Source: an uncultured Prevotellaceae bacterium (GTDB taxonomy: Bacteria; Bacteroidota; Bacteroidia; Bacteroidales; Bacteroidaceae). Taken from it: a stretch of 64,000 bases of DNA. Each line of letters starts with the position of its first letter. Position 1 is the stretch's first letter. The notes under the pieces were generated by a model, which was not told where the DNA came from, made no database searches, and saw only the letters and a list, made by a program, of their open reading frames with translations. The stretch is taken from NCBI GenBank assembly GCA_900314985.1, contig OMXL01000011.1:1-64000 (forward strand), given 5' to 3'. Positions 1-8,118 of this stretch are shown here, piece after piece. The translations under genes and the position numbers were made by a program.

Positions 1-1
1 A

Positions 2-73
2 CTGCCGAACAAACTATTAAATACCAACGATTTCAAAGAACTCTTATATTATGGCGTCGCTAATGCGGCGTAG
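2..73 (+). CDS. C-terminal end of an unidentified protein (partial)
   Basis: An open frame enters from the left edge and ends at a TAG at 71-73, giving 23 residues that finish with ELLYYGVANAA. The composition looks like real protein, but the piece is too short to assign a family. It would converge with the flavodoxin-like gene on the opposite strand. It could also be a chance open frame. Confidence 0.3.
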   Translation: MPNKLLNTNDFKELLYYGVANAA

Positions 74-101
74 TTATTCAAAATTTAACGAACTATTGAT
101 G

Positions 102-638
102 TTATACCTTTTCTCCTAATTCAAATGCCTCTTGGAGTTTGGGATTACCCATTATCTCACGAGCTTCGTTCACACCTCCACAGAAGAGTGTACCTGCTAA
201 GCGGCTCTTGGGATAACAGTCAATCCATCCCGTCAGTCCTATCTCAGCACGCTTCGGAGTCTCTTCCTCTTCCTCGGCAGCTGTTGTCAGCAGATAGACA
301 TCACGAAACTTGTAGTCCTGCGAGTACATGGCGTTCATGCGGTCAATGAGAGTCTTCATCTGTCCGCTCATCTCATAATAATAGATGGGAGTAGCCCAAG
401 CTACCACATCGGCCTCCAGCACCTTTGCCATGATGTCGTTCACATCATCCTTGATAACGCACTTGCCCAGCTTTTGACAGCCAAAGCAACCCTTACAGAA
501 CTGGATTTCCTTACCAACGAGAGAAATCTTTTCTACCTCGTTTCCGGTACTCTTGGCACCTTCCACGAACTTGTCAGCGAGCATGTCGCTGTTTGAGCCA
601 CGACGAAGACTAGTCGATATAACAATTACTTTTTTCAT
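102..638 (-). CDS. flavodoxin-fold NAD(P)H-dependent oxidoreductase
   Basis: This 178-residue cytosolic protein starts with a beta strand and a phosphate-binding loop (VIVISTSLRRGSNSD), as in the NADPH-dependent FMN reductase and iron-sulfur flavoprotein families. A cysteine cluster CKGCFGCQ near residues 48-55, followed by CVIKDD, is typical of the subgroup whose members bind FMN and sometimes an Fe-S centre. The motif WATPIYYYEMSGQMKTLIDR is the second flavin-contact region. The start codon overlaps the stop of a remnant frame (ATGA). It lies downstream of a flavin reductase and an MBL hydrolase on the same strand, suggesting a small redox operon. The exact electron acceptor is not evident. 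Confidence 0.85.
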   Translation of the reverse strand: MKKVIVISTSLRRGSNSDMLADKFVEGAKSTGNEVEKISLVGKEIQFCKGCFGCQKLGKCVIKDDVNDIMAKVLEADVVAWATPIYYYEMSGQMKTLIDRMNAMYSQDYKFRDVYLLTTAAEEEEETPKRAEIGLTGWIDCYPKSRLAGTLFCGGVNEAREIMGNPKLQEAFELGEKV

Positions 639-721
639 AATATAACTTTTTTACCATTCTTTATATATATTCCCTTAGATGGATTCTCAATCTTCACACC
701 ATTCAGGGAGTAAATTCTCCC
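635..721 (-). pseudogene. orphan C-terminal tag of a secreted Prevotella-type protein
   Basis: Between the flavin reductase stop and the flavodoxin start, another frame reads about 28 residues beginning RIYSLNG and ending KGIYIKNGKKVIL before a TGA. This is the recurrent C-terminal tail of Bacteroidales secreted proteins; a related tail (KGIVIKNGKKFYQR) ends the calycin-like gene at 8119-9120. Nothing in this frame upstream looks like a secreted protein, because the flavin reductase occupies the other frame. The stretch is best read as a gene remnant. Confidence 0.55.
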
Positions 722-725
722 CTCT

Positions 726-1247
726 CTAACTGGAGACATCATCGCGTACCAGCACCTTCTCAATCTTTCCGACGTACATGGTATGGAAGTCGCGTTGTGG
801 ATAGCTCTCGTCAAGGGTTTCCTGATAGAGGAAGCCGCTTTCCTGAAGCTCTGAAGCATATAGCTTCTTGCAGACCAGTACCAACTTAGCCTCTTGGAAG
901 TAGACGGAGTGGTCGGCATAGATGGGCGTGAGGCCTGACTTGGCTATCTTATCCTCGTTACGTCCAGATACGCTGCCTAAGTAGGCCATCTGCTTCTTGA
1001 ACGACTTGTCCATGACGCAGAGCGTGAAATACGGCTCTTCGTCTACAAACTTCTTGGTGTATCTTGAAGGGCGCAGGTAGATCACTGCCGTCGGGTCATT
1101 ATGTCCCCATAGACATCCGAGGTGTCCCCAAGAGGCTGTCATTGTGTTACAACCCCACTGCTCGTTGCCTGCAGTCACCAGCATCCATTCACTACCAATG
1201 AGGTTGAATGGATTGAACTTCATTTCCTTGTAGTTAATCTCTTTCAT
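726..1247 (-). CDS. flavin reductase family protein
   Basis: This 173-residue protein resembles the flavin-reductase-like, split-barrel FMN-binding family, in which reduced flavin is produced or carried for partner enzymes. The N-terminal stretch with MLVTAGNEQWGCNTMTASWG, followed by AVIYLRPSRYTKKF, is the FMN-binding part. The protein lacks a signal peptide and is about the usual length for small family members. It lies upstream of the flavodoxin-like gene and 31 bp downstream of an MBL-fold gene, all on the minus strand. The last residues (VRDDVSS) appear slightly extended compared with what I expect for the family, next to the remnant tail at 635-721. Confidence 0.85.
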   Translation of the reverse strand: MKEINYKEMKFNPFNLIGSEWMLVTAGNEQWGCNTMTASWGHLGCLWGHNDPTAVIYLRPSRYTKKFVDEEPYFTLCVMDKSFKKQMAYLGSVSGRNEDKIAKSGLTPIYADHSVYFQEAKLVLVCKKLYASELQESGFLYQETLDESYPQRDFHTMYVGKIEKVLVRDDVSS

Positions 1248-1278
1248 ATTATATATTATTTATGTAGTTTCTGGAATG

Positions 1279-2085
1279 TCACTCCAACGTGTCTATAGTA
1301 GTAGCTTCGGAAATCATAGTTCCGCATCTGAAGGATAGTAGCTGGCTACCCATCACGTTCTTCATAATCTCATACACCCTGTCACCAGTACAATGGCTGG
1401 TGTAGAACTGTGTCTTGGGATAGGCTTTTGTCAGTCTCTTTGCAAGTCCGGTGAGTTCCTCCTCACTCTCGTGACCATCAAGCAGATGGAATCCACCTAC
1501 AACGGTTTTGCAAGGATAAGGACAAGCCGCCAGGATGTTCTCTAAACCGCTATGTGCACAGCCAGTAAACAGTAGACCGTCGACATACAGCGCCAACTCG
1601 TGGCGGAAATCGTCGTTCACATAGCAACCTTCTGCGTTCTCTACAAACAGATGTTGGTTGCCTTGTGGCATCGGGTGAATCTGAGGAATGTTGGCTATGA
1701 TGTGCAAGTCTGGGTCTATATCTACAAGTACCTTCCTCTCTTGGATATCCTTTGGCCACTCCGCTGTGATACTATGAAAATAGCGGCGCTTGGAGTAAAA
1801 CTTTCCGCTGACGGCATCGGGCGATACAATGACTTGTGCCTTGTTGTTGATATTCATTAGAGACTTCAGACCTCCAGCATGGTCGCTATGTCCGTGAGAG
1901 ATAAACACATAGTCGACCGTGCTGAGATCGATGCCCAATCGCTCTGCATTGTGGATAAACACATCACTTGCTCCAGTGTCCAGCAAAATGCGATACTTCT
2001 CTGTTTCAAGAAGTATCGACAAACCATGCTCCGTCTGCAGCTGGTCTTGATTGGTGCGATTATCTGATAAGACTGTCCACTTCAT
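1279..2085 (-). CDS. MBL-fold metallo-hydrolase
   Basis: This is a metallo-beta-lactamase fold protein of 268 residues. The zinc motif HGHSDHAGG is at His64-His66-Asp68-His69, with further ligands likely in FTGCAHSG and FHLLDG. The arrangement resembles the archaeal/bacterial group annotated as dihydropterin-type RFA-P synthase-like hydrolases, but the substrate is unknown. I chose ATG at 2085 (MKWTVLSDN). A GTG at 2118 would add 11 residues with no homology-like character. A -7 box at 2162-2169 precedes it. It is the first gene of the minus-strand group with flavin reductase and flavodoxin. Confidence 0.85.
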   Translation of the reverse strand: MKWTVLSDNRTNQDQLQTEHGLSILLETEKYRILLDTGASDVFIHNAERLGIDLSTVDYVFISHGHSDHAGGLKSLMNINNKAQVIVSPDAVSGKFYSKRRYFHSITAEWPKDIQERKVLVDIDPDLHIIANIPQIHPMPQGNQHLFVENAEGCYVNDDFRHELALYVDGLLFTGCAHSGLENILAACPYPCKTVVGGFHLLDGHESEEELTGLAKRLTKAYPKTQFYTSHCTGDRVYEIMKNVMGSQLLSFRCGTMISEATTIDTLE

Positions 2086-2161
2086 GTTCTGTTTCAATCC
2101 TTTACTTCCTTCAGCCACGACCAGCGCTCTGTAGATATGTAGTTTGTTGCTTGCAAAGGTG

Positions 2162-2169
2162 CAAAAGTA
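2162..2169 (-). promoter_or_regulatory. -7 promoter box for the MBL/flavin gene group
   Basis: The minus strand reads TACTTTTG, matching the Bacteroidetes TAnnTTTG box, about 77 bp before the chosen ATG of the MBL gene. Confidence 0.6.
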
Positions 2170-2230
2170 TTATTCTCATAAATTCACTTAATTTTATGTG
2201 CAAAGATAGTAAGAATTACGGAATAATCGC

Positions 2231-2238
2231 TATCTTTG
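2231..2238 (+). promoter_or_regulatory. -7 promoter box for the secreted hydrolase
   Basis: TATCTTTG lies 53 bp before the ATG at 2291 and matches the TAnnTTTG consensus. Confidence 0.65.
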
Positions 2239-2290
2239 CACGAAGAATTATCATTATTAATGAAGTAACTACACAAAAACAAACAAACTT

Positions 2291-3097
2291 ATGAGATTTA
2301 AAATTATTACAATCCTCACGCTTATGTTGTTGCCGATGATTGCACAGGCACAGCGTCAGCAGTATCAGCAAGTAAATGACATTCCCTACATAGCATCCTC
2401 CGATGCATACGCTCAGGAGCGGTGTAAGCTTGATGTCTATTACCCTGTCGACCAAAAGGATGCACCTGTAGTGGTGTGGTTTCACGGTGGTGGTATCGAA
2501 GGTGGCAGCAAGCACATAGACGAGCAGTTGAAAAATAGCGGTCTGGTAGTCGTTGCTGCCAATTATCGCCTCCTGCCTAAGGCTCATATTGATGATATCC
2601 TCGACGATGCCGCAGCTGCTGTGGCTTGGACTTACAAGAACATCGAGAAATACGGTGGCAGCCATCGCAAAATCTTTGTGGCTGGACACTCCGCTGGTGG
2701 CTATCTGCTGGACATGATAGGTCTGCAGAAGAAATGGCTGGCCAAGTACGGTGTTGATGCCGACTCACTGGCTGCCCTTGTACCTTTCAGCGGACAATGC
2801 ATCACGCACTACAACATCCGCAAGCAGCAGGGCATCGCTCCACTGCAGGCAACCATCGACCAGTACGCTCCGCTCACCTATGTCCGTCCCGATGCGCCAC
2901 CTATCATTATTATTTCAGGTGACAGGGAACTGGAACTCTATGGCCGCTATGAGGAGCAGGCTTACTTCTGGCGCATGCTAAAACTGGTTGGTCATAAGGA
3001 CGTGACGCTCTACGAGATGCAGGGCTACGACCACGGCGCTATGCCACAACCAGCCTATTACATTCTGAAGCAGCACATCAAGCGTCTGACTCATTAA
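2291..3097 (+). CDS. secreted alpha/beta hydrolase (esterase/carboxylesterase-like)
   Basis: This 268-residue protein starts with a signal peptide (MRFKIITILTLMLLPMIAQA) and is exported, probably to the periplasm. The oxyanion motif HGGG starts at His65, and the nucleophile elbow GHSAGG places the catalytic serine at Ser134. The acid is probably in GDRELELYG and the histidine in YDHGAMP near the C-terminus. The layout fits the BD-FAE/hormone-sensitive-lipase-like esterases that Bacteroidales often export to remove acyl groups from glycans. The substrate cannot be told from sequence. The stop overlaps the 3' end of the convergent ferredoxin gene by 4 nt. Confidence 0.85.
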   Translation: MRFKIITILTLMLLPMIAQAQRQQYQQVNDIPYIASSDAYAQERCKLDVYYPVDQKDAPVVVWFHGGGIEGGSKHIDEQLKNSGLVVVAANYRLLPKAHIDDILDDAAAAVAWTYKNIEKYGGSHRKIFVAGHSAGGYLLDMIGLQKKWLAKYGVDADSLAALVPFSGQCITHYNIRKQQGIAPLQATIDQYAPLTYVRPDAPPIIIISGDRELELYGRYEEQAYFWRMLKLVGHKDVTLYEMQGYDHGAMPQPAYYILKQHIKRLTH

Positions 3098-3795
3098 TGT
3101 CTTAATGTCATAATCTTGGTTGGACAGGCCAGCGTGCACTTGCCACATTTGATGCAGTCGGGATCGAGATAACCAACTTCCTGACCACGGCTGTCGTAGG
3201 GTGTGAGTTGCATCGGGCAGACGCGAGCACAACTCTTGCACTTCATCTGACAGGCACTGCTGACGTGGACATTTGTAAAGGCCTTGGGAAGCGGAGTATG
3301 CTTTGGAGCCACCCAACGTGAGATGGTACCCATCGGACAGAACGAGCACCAGGTGCGTGGCGCATAGATGAAGGCCAGCACTACACCGACAATAGTCGTC
3401 ACCACGATAATGGTCCAGAATACGCGACCGATGCCACTCCACATAGCCAATCCGCCCTCACTCCAGGGTACGGTGAATGTGAGCTGGATTCCAAACATGC
3501 TGAAGATGAAGAACACCATGAACAGACGGAAGCCGAAGGTGCGCACGAAGGCTGGTATCGGCTTGTGTGGTGAGTACTTCGAAAGCAGACGGTCGTACAT
3601 GTTGCCGCGAGGGCATACATTGCCACACCAGTAGCGTCCCTTCCAGATGCTTGTCAGCACAGGGCCAATCATACAGATGAGTGCGATGAGTCCAATAACT
3701 GGATAGAACCATCCGATTACTATATATGCGATGATAATCCAATAGAGATTTAATCCTTTTGTCGCAAAGTGACGATGGAATTGCTTTTGTGCCAT
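3094..3795 (-). CDS. NapH/NosR-like membrane 4Fe-4S protein
   Basis: This integral membrane iron-sulfur protein of 233 residues has several hydrophobic segments. The N-terminal half carries CGNVCPRG, and a CSFCPMG motif follows; both are typical of the NapH/YccM/NosR ferredoxin-type family. The C-terminus has two ferredoxin clusters, CQMKCKSCARVCP and CIKCGKCTLACP. Such proteins pass electrons between quinol and periplasmic or cytosolic partners. I chose the ATG at 3795 (MAQKQFHRHF). The 20 residues upstream would begin inside the promoter region. It is divergent from oxyR. The redox partner is not encoded nearby. Confidence 0.85.
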   Translation of the reverse strand: MAQKQFHRHFATKGLNLYWIIIAYIVIGWFYPVIGLIALICMIGPVLTSIWKGRYWCGNVCPRGNMYDRLLSKYSPHKPIPAFVRTFGFRLFMVFFIFSMFGIQLTFTVPWSEGGLAMWSGIGRVFWTIIVVTTIVGVVLAFIYAPRTWCSFCPMGTISRWVAPKHTPLPKAFTNVHVSSACQMKCKSCARVCPMQLTPYDSRGQEVGYLDPDCIKCGKCTLACPTKIMTLRH

Positions 3796-3824
3796 AATTT
3801 CTTTGTTTAGTTTGATTTTCGGTG

Positions 3825-3832
3825 CAAAATTA
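3825..3832 (-). promoter_or_regulatory. -7 promoter box for the NapH-like gene
   Basis: The minus strand reads TAATTTTG 30 bp before the ATG at 3795. This supports that start over the longer frame. Confidence 0.6.
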
Positions 3833-3866
3833 CGAAGAAAATGATAGATAAACAAATTATTTTGTC

Positions 3867-3874
3867 TATCTTTG
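3867..3874 (+). promoter_or_regulatory. -7 promoter box for oxyR
   Basis: TATCTTTG sits 66 bp before the oxyR ATG. It is back to back with the minus-strand box at 3825-3832, so one short intergenic region drives both genes. Confidence 0.6.
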
Positions 3875-3901
3875 CATCGATATTGTCTATCAATAAATCA
3901 T

Positions 3902-3933
3902 AATTCTCAATTCTCAATTTTCAATTTTCAATT
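3902..3933 (+). repeat. word-like repeat, unit near TTCAATT/CTCAATT
   Basis: The oxyR leader contains four near-tandem copies of a TCAATT-type word just before the start codon. Similar degenerate word repeats recur elsewhere in this window. Confidence 0.7.
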
Positions 3934-3939
3934 AAAGAA

Positions 3940-4866
3940 ATGACCTTACAACAACTGAAATACATCGTGGCCATCGACCGCCAGCGCAACTTCGCCAAGG
4001 CTGCCGAACAGTGTGGTATCTCACAGCCAACGCTCAGTGCCATGCTCGTGAAACTGGAGGAAGAACTCGACGTTCGCATCTTCGAGCGCAGCAACAAACT
4101 TGTCACTCCTACAGCAGCTGGCGAAAAGATTATCCGTCAGGCAGAAAAGGCATTGGCTGAAGCGGAACGCATTATGGAACTCGTGGCTGAAGACAAGGGT
4201 GGCGTCAATGGTGAACTGGCACTCTCTGTTGGCCCTACCATCGCACCATACATCCTGCCTAAGTTCATTCGCCATTACGTGGAAAATTATCCTGAGGTGA
4301 AACTCTCTGTGCGTGAGATGAAGGCCGACGTGATGCTTAGCGAACTGCTGTTGGGGCATCTCGATGCTGGTATAGCCATTAGCGGCAATACGCGTCAGGG
4401 CATCCTCGAAGTACCACTCTACACAGAGCGGTTCATGGTCTATCTGGCTGAGGATTGTTGGCGCAAGTTGCCCGTGTTCAAACCAGAAAACCTGGAACAC
4501 GAGAAGATGTGGATTATGAAAGAGGCACAGTGTCTACGTGAGAGTGCCTTCAGCTTCTGTAAGGCACGCACCAAAGGTAACCGCGTGTATGAGGCTGGCA
4601 GTATCGAGACACTGATTCGCATTGTTGATGAGAACGGCGGCTTTACCATTATTCCAGAGATGCATCTGCCGTTCCTCTCTGATCGTCAGCGAGGGAACGT
4701 GCGCCGCATCGAGGGCAACTATCTCTCACAGCGCCGTATTTCGCTCTACATCCGCGAGGACTACATCCGCCAGCGTATGCTCAACTCTATCACAGAAACG
4801 CTCCTCCGATTCATGCCCGAAGGGATGATGGAAGAGCGGATCGTGAAGTACGGAATTAAATTGTAG
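3940..4866 (+). CDS. oxyR: hydrogen peroxide-sensing LysR regulator OxyR
   Basis: This 308-residue LysR-type activator has an N-terminal winged helix-turn-helix (FAKAAEQCGISQPTLSAMLV, roughly residues 18-37) and a periplasmic-binding-like regulatory domain. The peroxide-sensing cysteine pair is present as QCLRESAFSFCKAR, placing the cysteines at Cys198 and Cys207, matching the Cys199/Cys208 pair of E. coli OxyR. In Bacteroidales OxyR controls catalase, Dps and alkyl hydroperoxide reductase; none of these lies in the window. The leader has a repeat of TCAATT words. Autoregulation through the short divergent region is likely but inferred. Confidence 0.93.
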   Translation: MTLQQLKYIVAIDRQRNFAKAAEQCGISQPTLSAMLVKLEEELDVRIFERSNKLVTPTAAGEKIIRQAEKALAEAERIMELVAEDKGGVNGELALSVGPTIAPYILPKFIRHYVENYPEVKLSVREMKADVMLSELLLGHLDAGIAISGNTRQGILEVPLYTERFMVYLAEDCWRKLPVFKPENLEHEKMWIMKEAQCLRESAFSFCKARTKGNRVYEAGSIETLIRIVDENGGFTIIPEMHLPFLSDRQRGNVRRIEGNYLSQRRISLYIREDYIRQRMLNSITETLLRFMPEGMMEERIVKYGIKL

Positions 4867-4940
4867 CGTTTCTCATGATGATTTCCGCTATCGGACAAAT
4901 TAATATTTGCAAATATGGTGATAATTCCCTAATATTTTTG

Positions 4941-4948
4941 TATATTTG
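4941..4948 (+). promoter_or_regulatory. -7 promoter box for the cyclophilin gene
   Basis: TATATTTG lies 34 bp before the ATG at 4982 and matches the TAnnTTTG consensus. Confidence 0.6.
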
Positions 4949-4981
4949 TACTCACTTTTATGATTGTTTATGATATAAGAT

Positions 4982-5710
4982 ATGAAAGTAAAGATACAAA
5001 CTATGTTAGGCGACATCGTAGTTCGCCTGTATGATGAGACTCCCATTCACCGTGATAACTTCATTAAGTTGGTGAAGGAGGGCTATTATGATGGTACGCT
5101 ATTCCATCGAGTAATCAAGGGCTTTATGATTCAGGGCGGTGATCCTGACTCAAAGGGCGCACCAGCAGGTAAAATGCTGGGTATGGGTGGGCCAGACTAT
5201 ACGCTGGAAGCCGAAATCAAGGACGGTATCTTCCACAAACGTGGCGCCTTGGCCGCAGCCCGTCAGGGTGACGAGGTAAATCCTGAGCGCCGCAGCAGTG
5301 GTTCGCAGTTCTATATCGTCTGGGGACAGGTGTACAACGAGGGACAGCTCCGCCAGTTCTCCAAGCAGCTGAAGATGCAGAAGATCCAGTCGGCCTTCAA
5401 TCAGTTAGCTGCTCAGCATCATGACGAGATTATGCAGATGCGCCGTGAACGCAACCGTGCCGGACAGCAGGAGTTGCAGGACAAGCTGGCTGCCGAGGCA
5501 GAAGCACAGGTCACTGGTGAAGGACTGACAGACGAGCAGCTCACGATATATTCCACCATCGGCGGGACGCCGCACCTCGATGGCCAGTACACCGTATTCG
5601 GCGAAGTAGAAGAGGGTCTTGACGTCGTGGAGATGATACAGGGTACAGCAACAGCCCGTGGCGATCGTCCCGTCGATGATATCGAAATGAGAATGGTATT
5701 GGTCGATTAG
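4982..5710 (+). CDS. cyclophilin-type peptidyl-prolyl cis-trans isomerase
   Basis: This 242-residue protein is a cyclophilin that catalyses proline isomerisation during folding. The active-site region FHRVIKGFMIQGGDP and the following RRSSGSQFYIVWG are clear. The C-terminal VFGEVEEGLDVVEMI closes the barrel. Between them, around residues 120-185, sits an inserted charged, probably helical segment (QLKMQKIQSAFNQLAAQHHD and following). This makes the protein longer than the usual 160-170 residues and is common in Bacteroidales homologues. No signal peptide is seen, so it is probably cytosolic. It is convergent with the GH3 gene. Confidence 0.9.
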   Translation: MKVKIQTMLGDIVVRLYDETPIHRDNFIKLVKEGYYDGTLFHRVIKGFMIQGGDPDSKGAPAGKMLGMGGPDYTLEAEIKDGIFHKRGALAAARQGDEVNPERRSSGSQFYIVWGQVYNEGQLRQFSKQLKMQKIQSAFNQLAAQHHDEIMQMRRERNRAGQQELQDKLAAEAEAQVTGEGLTDEQLTIYSTIGGTPHLDGQYTVFGEVEEGLDVVEMIQGTATARGDRPVDDIEMRMVLVD

Positions 5711-5723
5711 AAATCGCCAATAG

Positions 5724-7901
5724 TTACTTCATCACGTAGTCTTTCTGGCAGCGGATGTCGGCAGACGAGGCGCCAATCTCAAAATGGATGGTTCCTGTCT
5801 CAGGAACGAAGGTATGAGCCTCAGGACTCCAATAGGTGAGGTCGGCTTTGTCTACTGTCAGCACTACGTCGCGTGTCTCTCCTGCAGGAATGTTGACGCG
5901 CTCGAAGGCCTTGAGCTGGCGCTTCGGATGCTCGACTGTTGACTCCGGATAGCTGACGTAGAGCTGTACCACCTCGTCGCCATCGCGACTGCCTGCATTC
6001 TTGACGGGCACAGAGACATACACCTTCTGTTTGTCCTGCTTCACCACCTTGGCATCGCCATACTCGAAACGGGTGTAGCTGAGGCCGTAGCCGAATGGAT
6101 AGAGTGGCTGGCCCTTATAATACATATAGGTACGCCCGTGACGGATGTCATAGTCCATCATGTGGGGCAGCTCCAAGATGTCGCGAACCCAGGTCTGGGT
6201 AGTACGACCTGCAGGATTCACCTTGCCAAACAGCACATCGGCAACGCCGTGACCCTGTTCCTGTGAGCAGTGGGTGACGTGGATGATGGCAGGCAGATTG
6301 GCCTGACTCCAGTTGATGGCATAGGGGAAACTGCTGACGAGCACCAGCACCGTATTGGGATTCAGACTGTATATGCGGCGCACCTCGTCCTCGTCGGGCA
6401 ATTGCAGCGAGTGGCGGTCGTTGGCCTCACGACCATCAGAGGGTACGGGGCACACCTTCCAGTCGCGATTGGTGCCATAGGGGTGGTTACCCGTGCAGAT
6501 AAGTACCATGTCGGCCTGCTTGGCAATATCCTCGGCGCGACCATACTGGTTGTCGGGCGCATAGAGAATCTCGATACCCTCAGCACTACCTACCTCCTGC
6601 AGCGCCTTCAGGATGGTGTCCTCGTAGGGTGCCGTGCCACTATACCAGTCGTAGACAATCTTGTCGGCATAAGGTCCAACGACGGCAATCTTCTTCACCT
6701 TATTAGTATTAATAGGCAACGTCTGGTGGTCATTCTTCAGCAGCACGATGCTCTTGGCCGTCACCTCACGCACAAACTGCTTCACATCCTCGCGCTCGTA
6801 GGGTGGGAGAGCGGTAGAGTCCTTGCCAATCTCAGCATAAGGACATTTGTCGTCGAGCAGTCCCAACTTCAGGGCTACATAGATGTTACCCTTGATTACC
6901 TTGTCGATATCGGCCTCCGTCAGCAAACCCTTTTCAACGGCCTCTTTCAGATAGGGCTGATAGCGGTCAAGGAACTGGCTGGTGCCAGCTTTCACGACGC
7001 TTGCTGCTGCCGAGGGGAAATCGGGATAGTAGTGGTGGGCATTGACCAGCAGCGTATAGGCACCGCCATCCGTACAGATGATACCATTGTTGCCCCATTC
7101 CTGGCGCGTAATCTCGTTCAGACAGGGATGTACGGCCATCGGTATGCCATTCCAGCTGTTATACGACGCCATGAAGGCACGGCTGCCACCCTCGGTAATG
7201 CCTTTGTAGAAAGGATAGGAATAGTATTCGCGGAACAGACGCTCGTCGAAATTGCTGCTGGTCGAGTCGCGACCGTCCTCATTGCTGTTGGCAAGGAAGT
7301 GCTTCATCAGCGCACAGGTCTTCCAATAGCGAACGTCATCGCCCTGCAAACCCTTCACCATTGATATGGCAAGTTGCCCGACGAGGTACGAGTCTTCACC
7401 GTAACTCTCCTCCGTACGTCCCCAACGGGGATCACGAGCCAGGTCGGCATTCGGAGCAAACACAATCAGACCCTTTCTGCGAGCAATATTGCCCTGAGCA
7501 TACCAGCGCACCTCTTCGGCCTCTATCTGGCCGATGCGTTGGATGAGTGAGCGGTCCCACGTACACCCCATACCATAGGCCTGTGGGAAGATGGTGGTGG
7601 GCAGATCGTTGGGCACCTCCTTGCCGTCAACGGTCTTCACACCATTGTTGCGCGACGGACCACCGAGGGCCAGTCCGTGCAGACCTTCGTAGCAGCCCGT
7701 AGTGGGTACACCCAGACGTGGCGTGCCGAGCATAGGCGACAGCCACTGCATCTTTTCGTCAAGTGTCAGATGCTTCATAAACAGTTCTACACGTTTCTCA
7801 TCTTTCAGCTTCATATTTTGGAAGTCGTAAGGTTGAGCACTGGCAGCCGTCTTACTGAATAGCACGACCGTCATGGTTAAGAATAGTTGGTACAGTTTCA
7901 T
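5724..7901 (-). CDS. secreted glycoside hydrolase family 3 enzyme (beta-xylosidase/beta-glucosidase-like)
   Basis: This 725-residue protein has an N-terminal signal peptide ending near SAQPY. The GH3 TIM-barrel carries the nucleophile region ICTDGGAYTLL with Asp278. It is followed by the alpha/beta sandwich domain (KIAVVGPYADKIVYDWYSG) and a C-terminal fibronectin-III-like domain (VSVPVKNAGSRDGDEVVQLY). The overall form resembles xylan 1,4-beta-xylosidase or beta-glucosidase GH3 enzymes acting in the periplasm. The sugar specificity is not certain. The gene stands alone, not in a visible polysaccharide utilisation locus with susC/susD. A -7 box is at 7961-7968. Confidence 0.9.
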   Translation of the reverse strand: MKLYQLFLTMTVVLFSKTAASAQPYDFQNMKLKDEKRVELFMKHLTLDEKMQWLSPMLGTPRLGVPTTGCYEGLHGLALGGPSRNNGVKTVDGKEVPNDLPTTIFPQAYGMGCTWDRSLIQRIGQIEAEEVRWYAQGNIARRKGLIVFAPNADLARDPRWGRTEESYGEDSYLVGQLAISMVKGLQGDDVRYWKTCALMKHFLANSNEDGRDSTSSNFDERLFREYYSYPFYKGITEGGSRAFMASYNSWNGIPMAVHPCLNEITRQEWGNNGIICTDGGAYTLLVNAHHYYPDFPSAAASVVKAGTSQFLDRYQPYLKEAVEKGLLTEADIDKVIKGNIYVALKLGLLDDKCPYAEIGKDSTALPPYEREDVKQFVREVTAKSIVLLKNDHQTLPINTNKVKKIAVVGPYADKIVYDWYSGTAPYEDTILKALQEVGSAEGIEILYAPDNQYGRAEDIAKQADMVLICTGNHPYGTNRDWKVCPVPSDGREANDRHSLQLPDEDEVRRIYSLNPNTVLVLVSSFPYAINWSQANLPAIIHVTHCSQEQGHGVADVLFGKVNPAGRTTQTWVRDILELPHMMDYDIRHGRTYMYYKGQPLYPFGYGLSYTRFEYGDAKVVKQDKQKVYVSVPVKNAGSRDGDEVVQLYVSYPESTVEHPKRQLKAFERVNIPAGETRDVVLTVDKADLTYWSPEAHTFVPETGTIHFEIGASSADIRCQKDYVMK

Positions 7902-7960
7902 AGATTGGCAGTTTAATATGTGACAATAGTTTAGTTATGCAATTGGTGTTTCTCAGATGG

Positions 7961-7968
7961 CAAAAATA
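7961..7968 (-). promoter_or_regulatory. -7 promoter box for the GH3 gene
   Basis: The minus strand reads TATTTTTG, about 60 bp before the GH3 start. Confidence 0.5.
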
Positions 7969-8087
7969 CGTATTTTTTTGCAAACTTCAAAATATTTTGT
8001 CAAAAAAATATATTCAATAGTAGAAAATAGAAATCTCTCGTAGTAAAATCCATATAAATAGGGATTGTGGGTGTGAAGGGAAAGCAG

Positions 8088-8095
8088 TACCTTTG
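8088..8095 (+). promoter_or_regulatory. -7 promoter box for the calycin-like gene
   Basis: TACCTTTG lies 24 bp before the ATG at 8119 and matches the consensus fully. Confidence 0.7.
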
Positions 8096-8118
8096 CACTC
8101 GATTTAATCAATATAATA

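Noticed and set aside
6270..7364. 364-codon open frame on the plus strand inside the GH3 gene
   Set aside because: It is antisense to a complete, well-conserved GH3 enzyme, lacks a promoter and a protein-like domain, and mirrors codon bias of the other strand.
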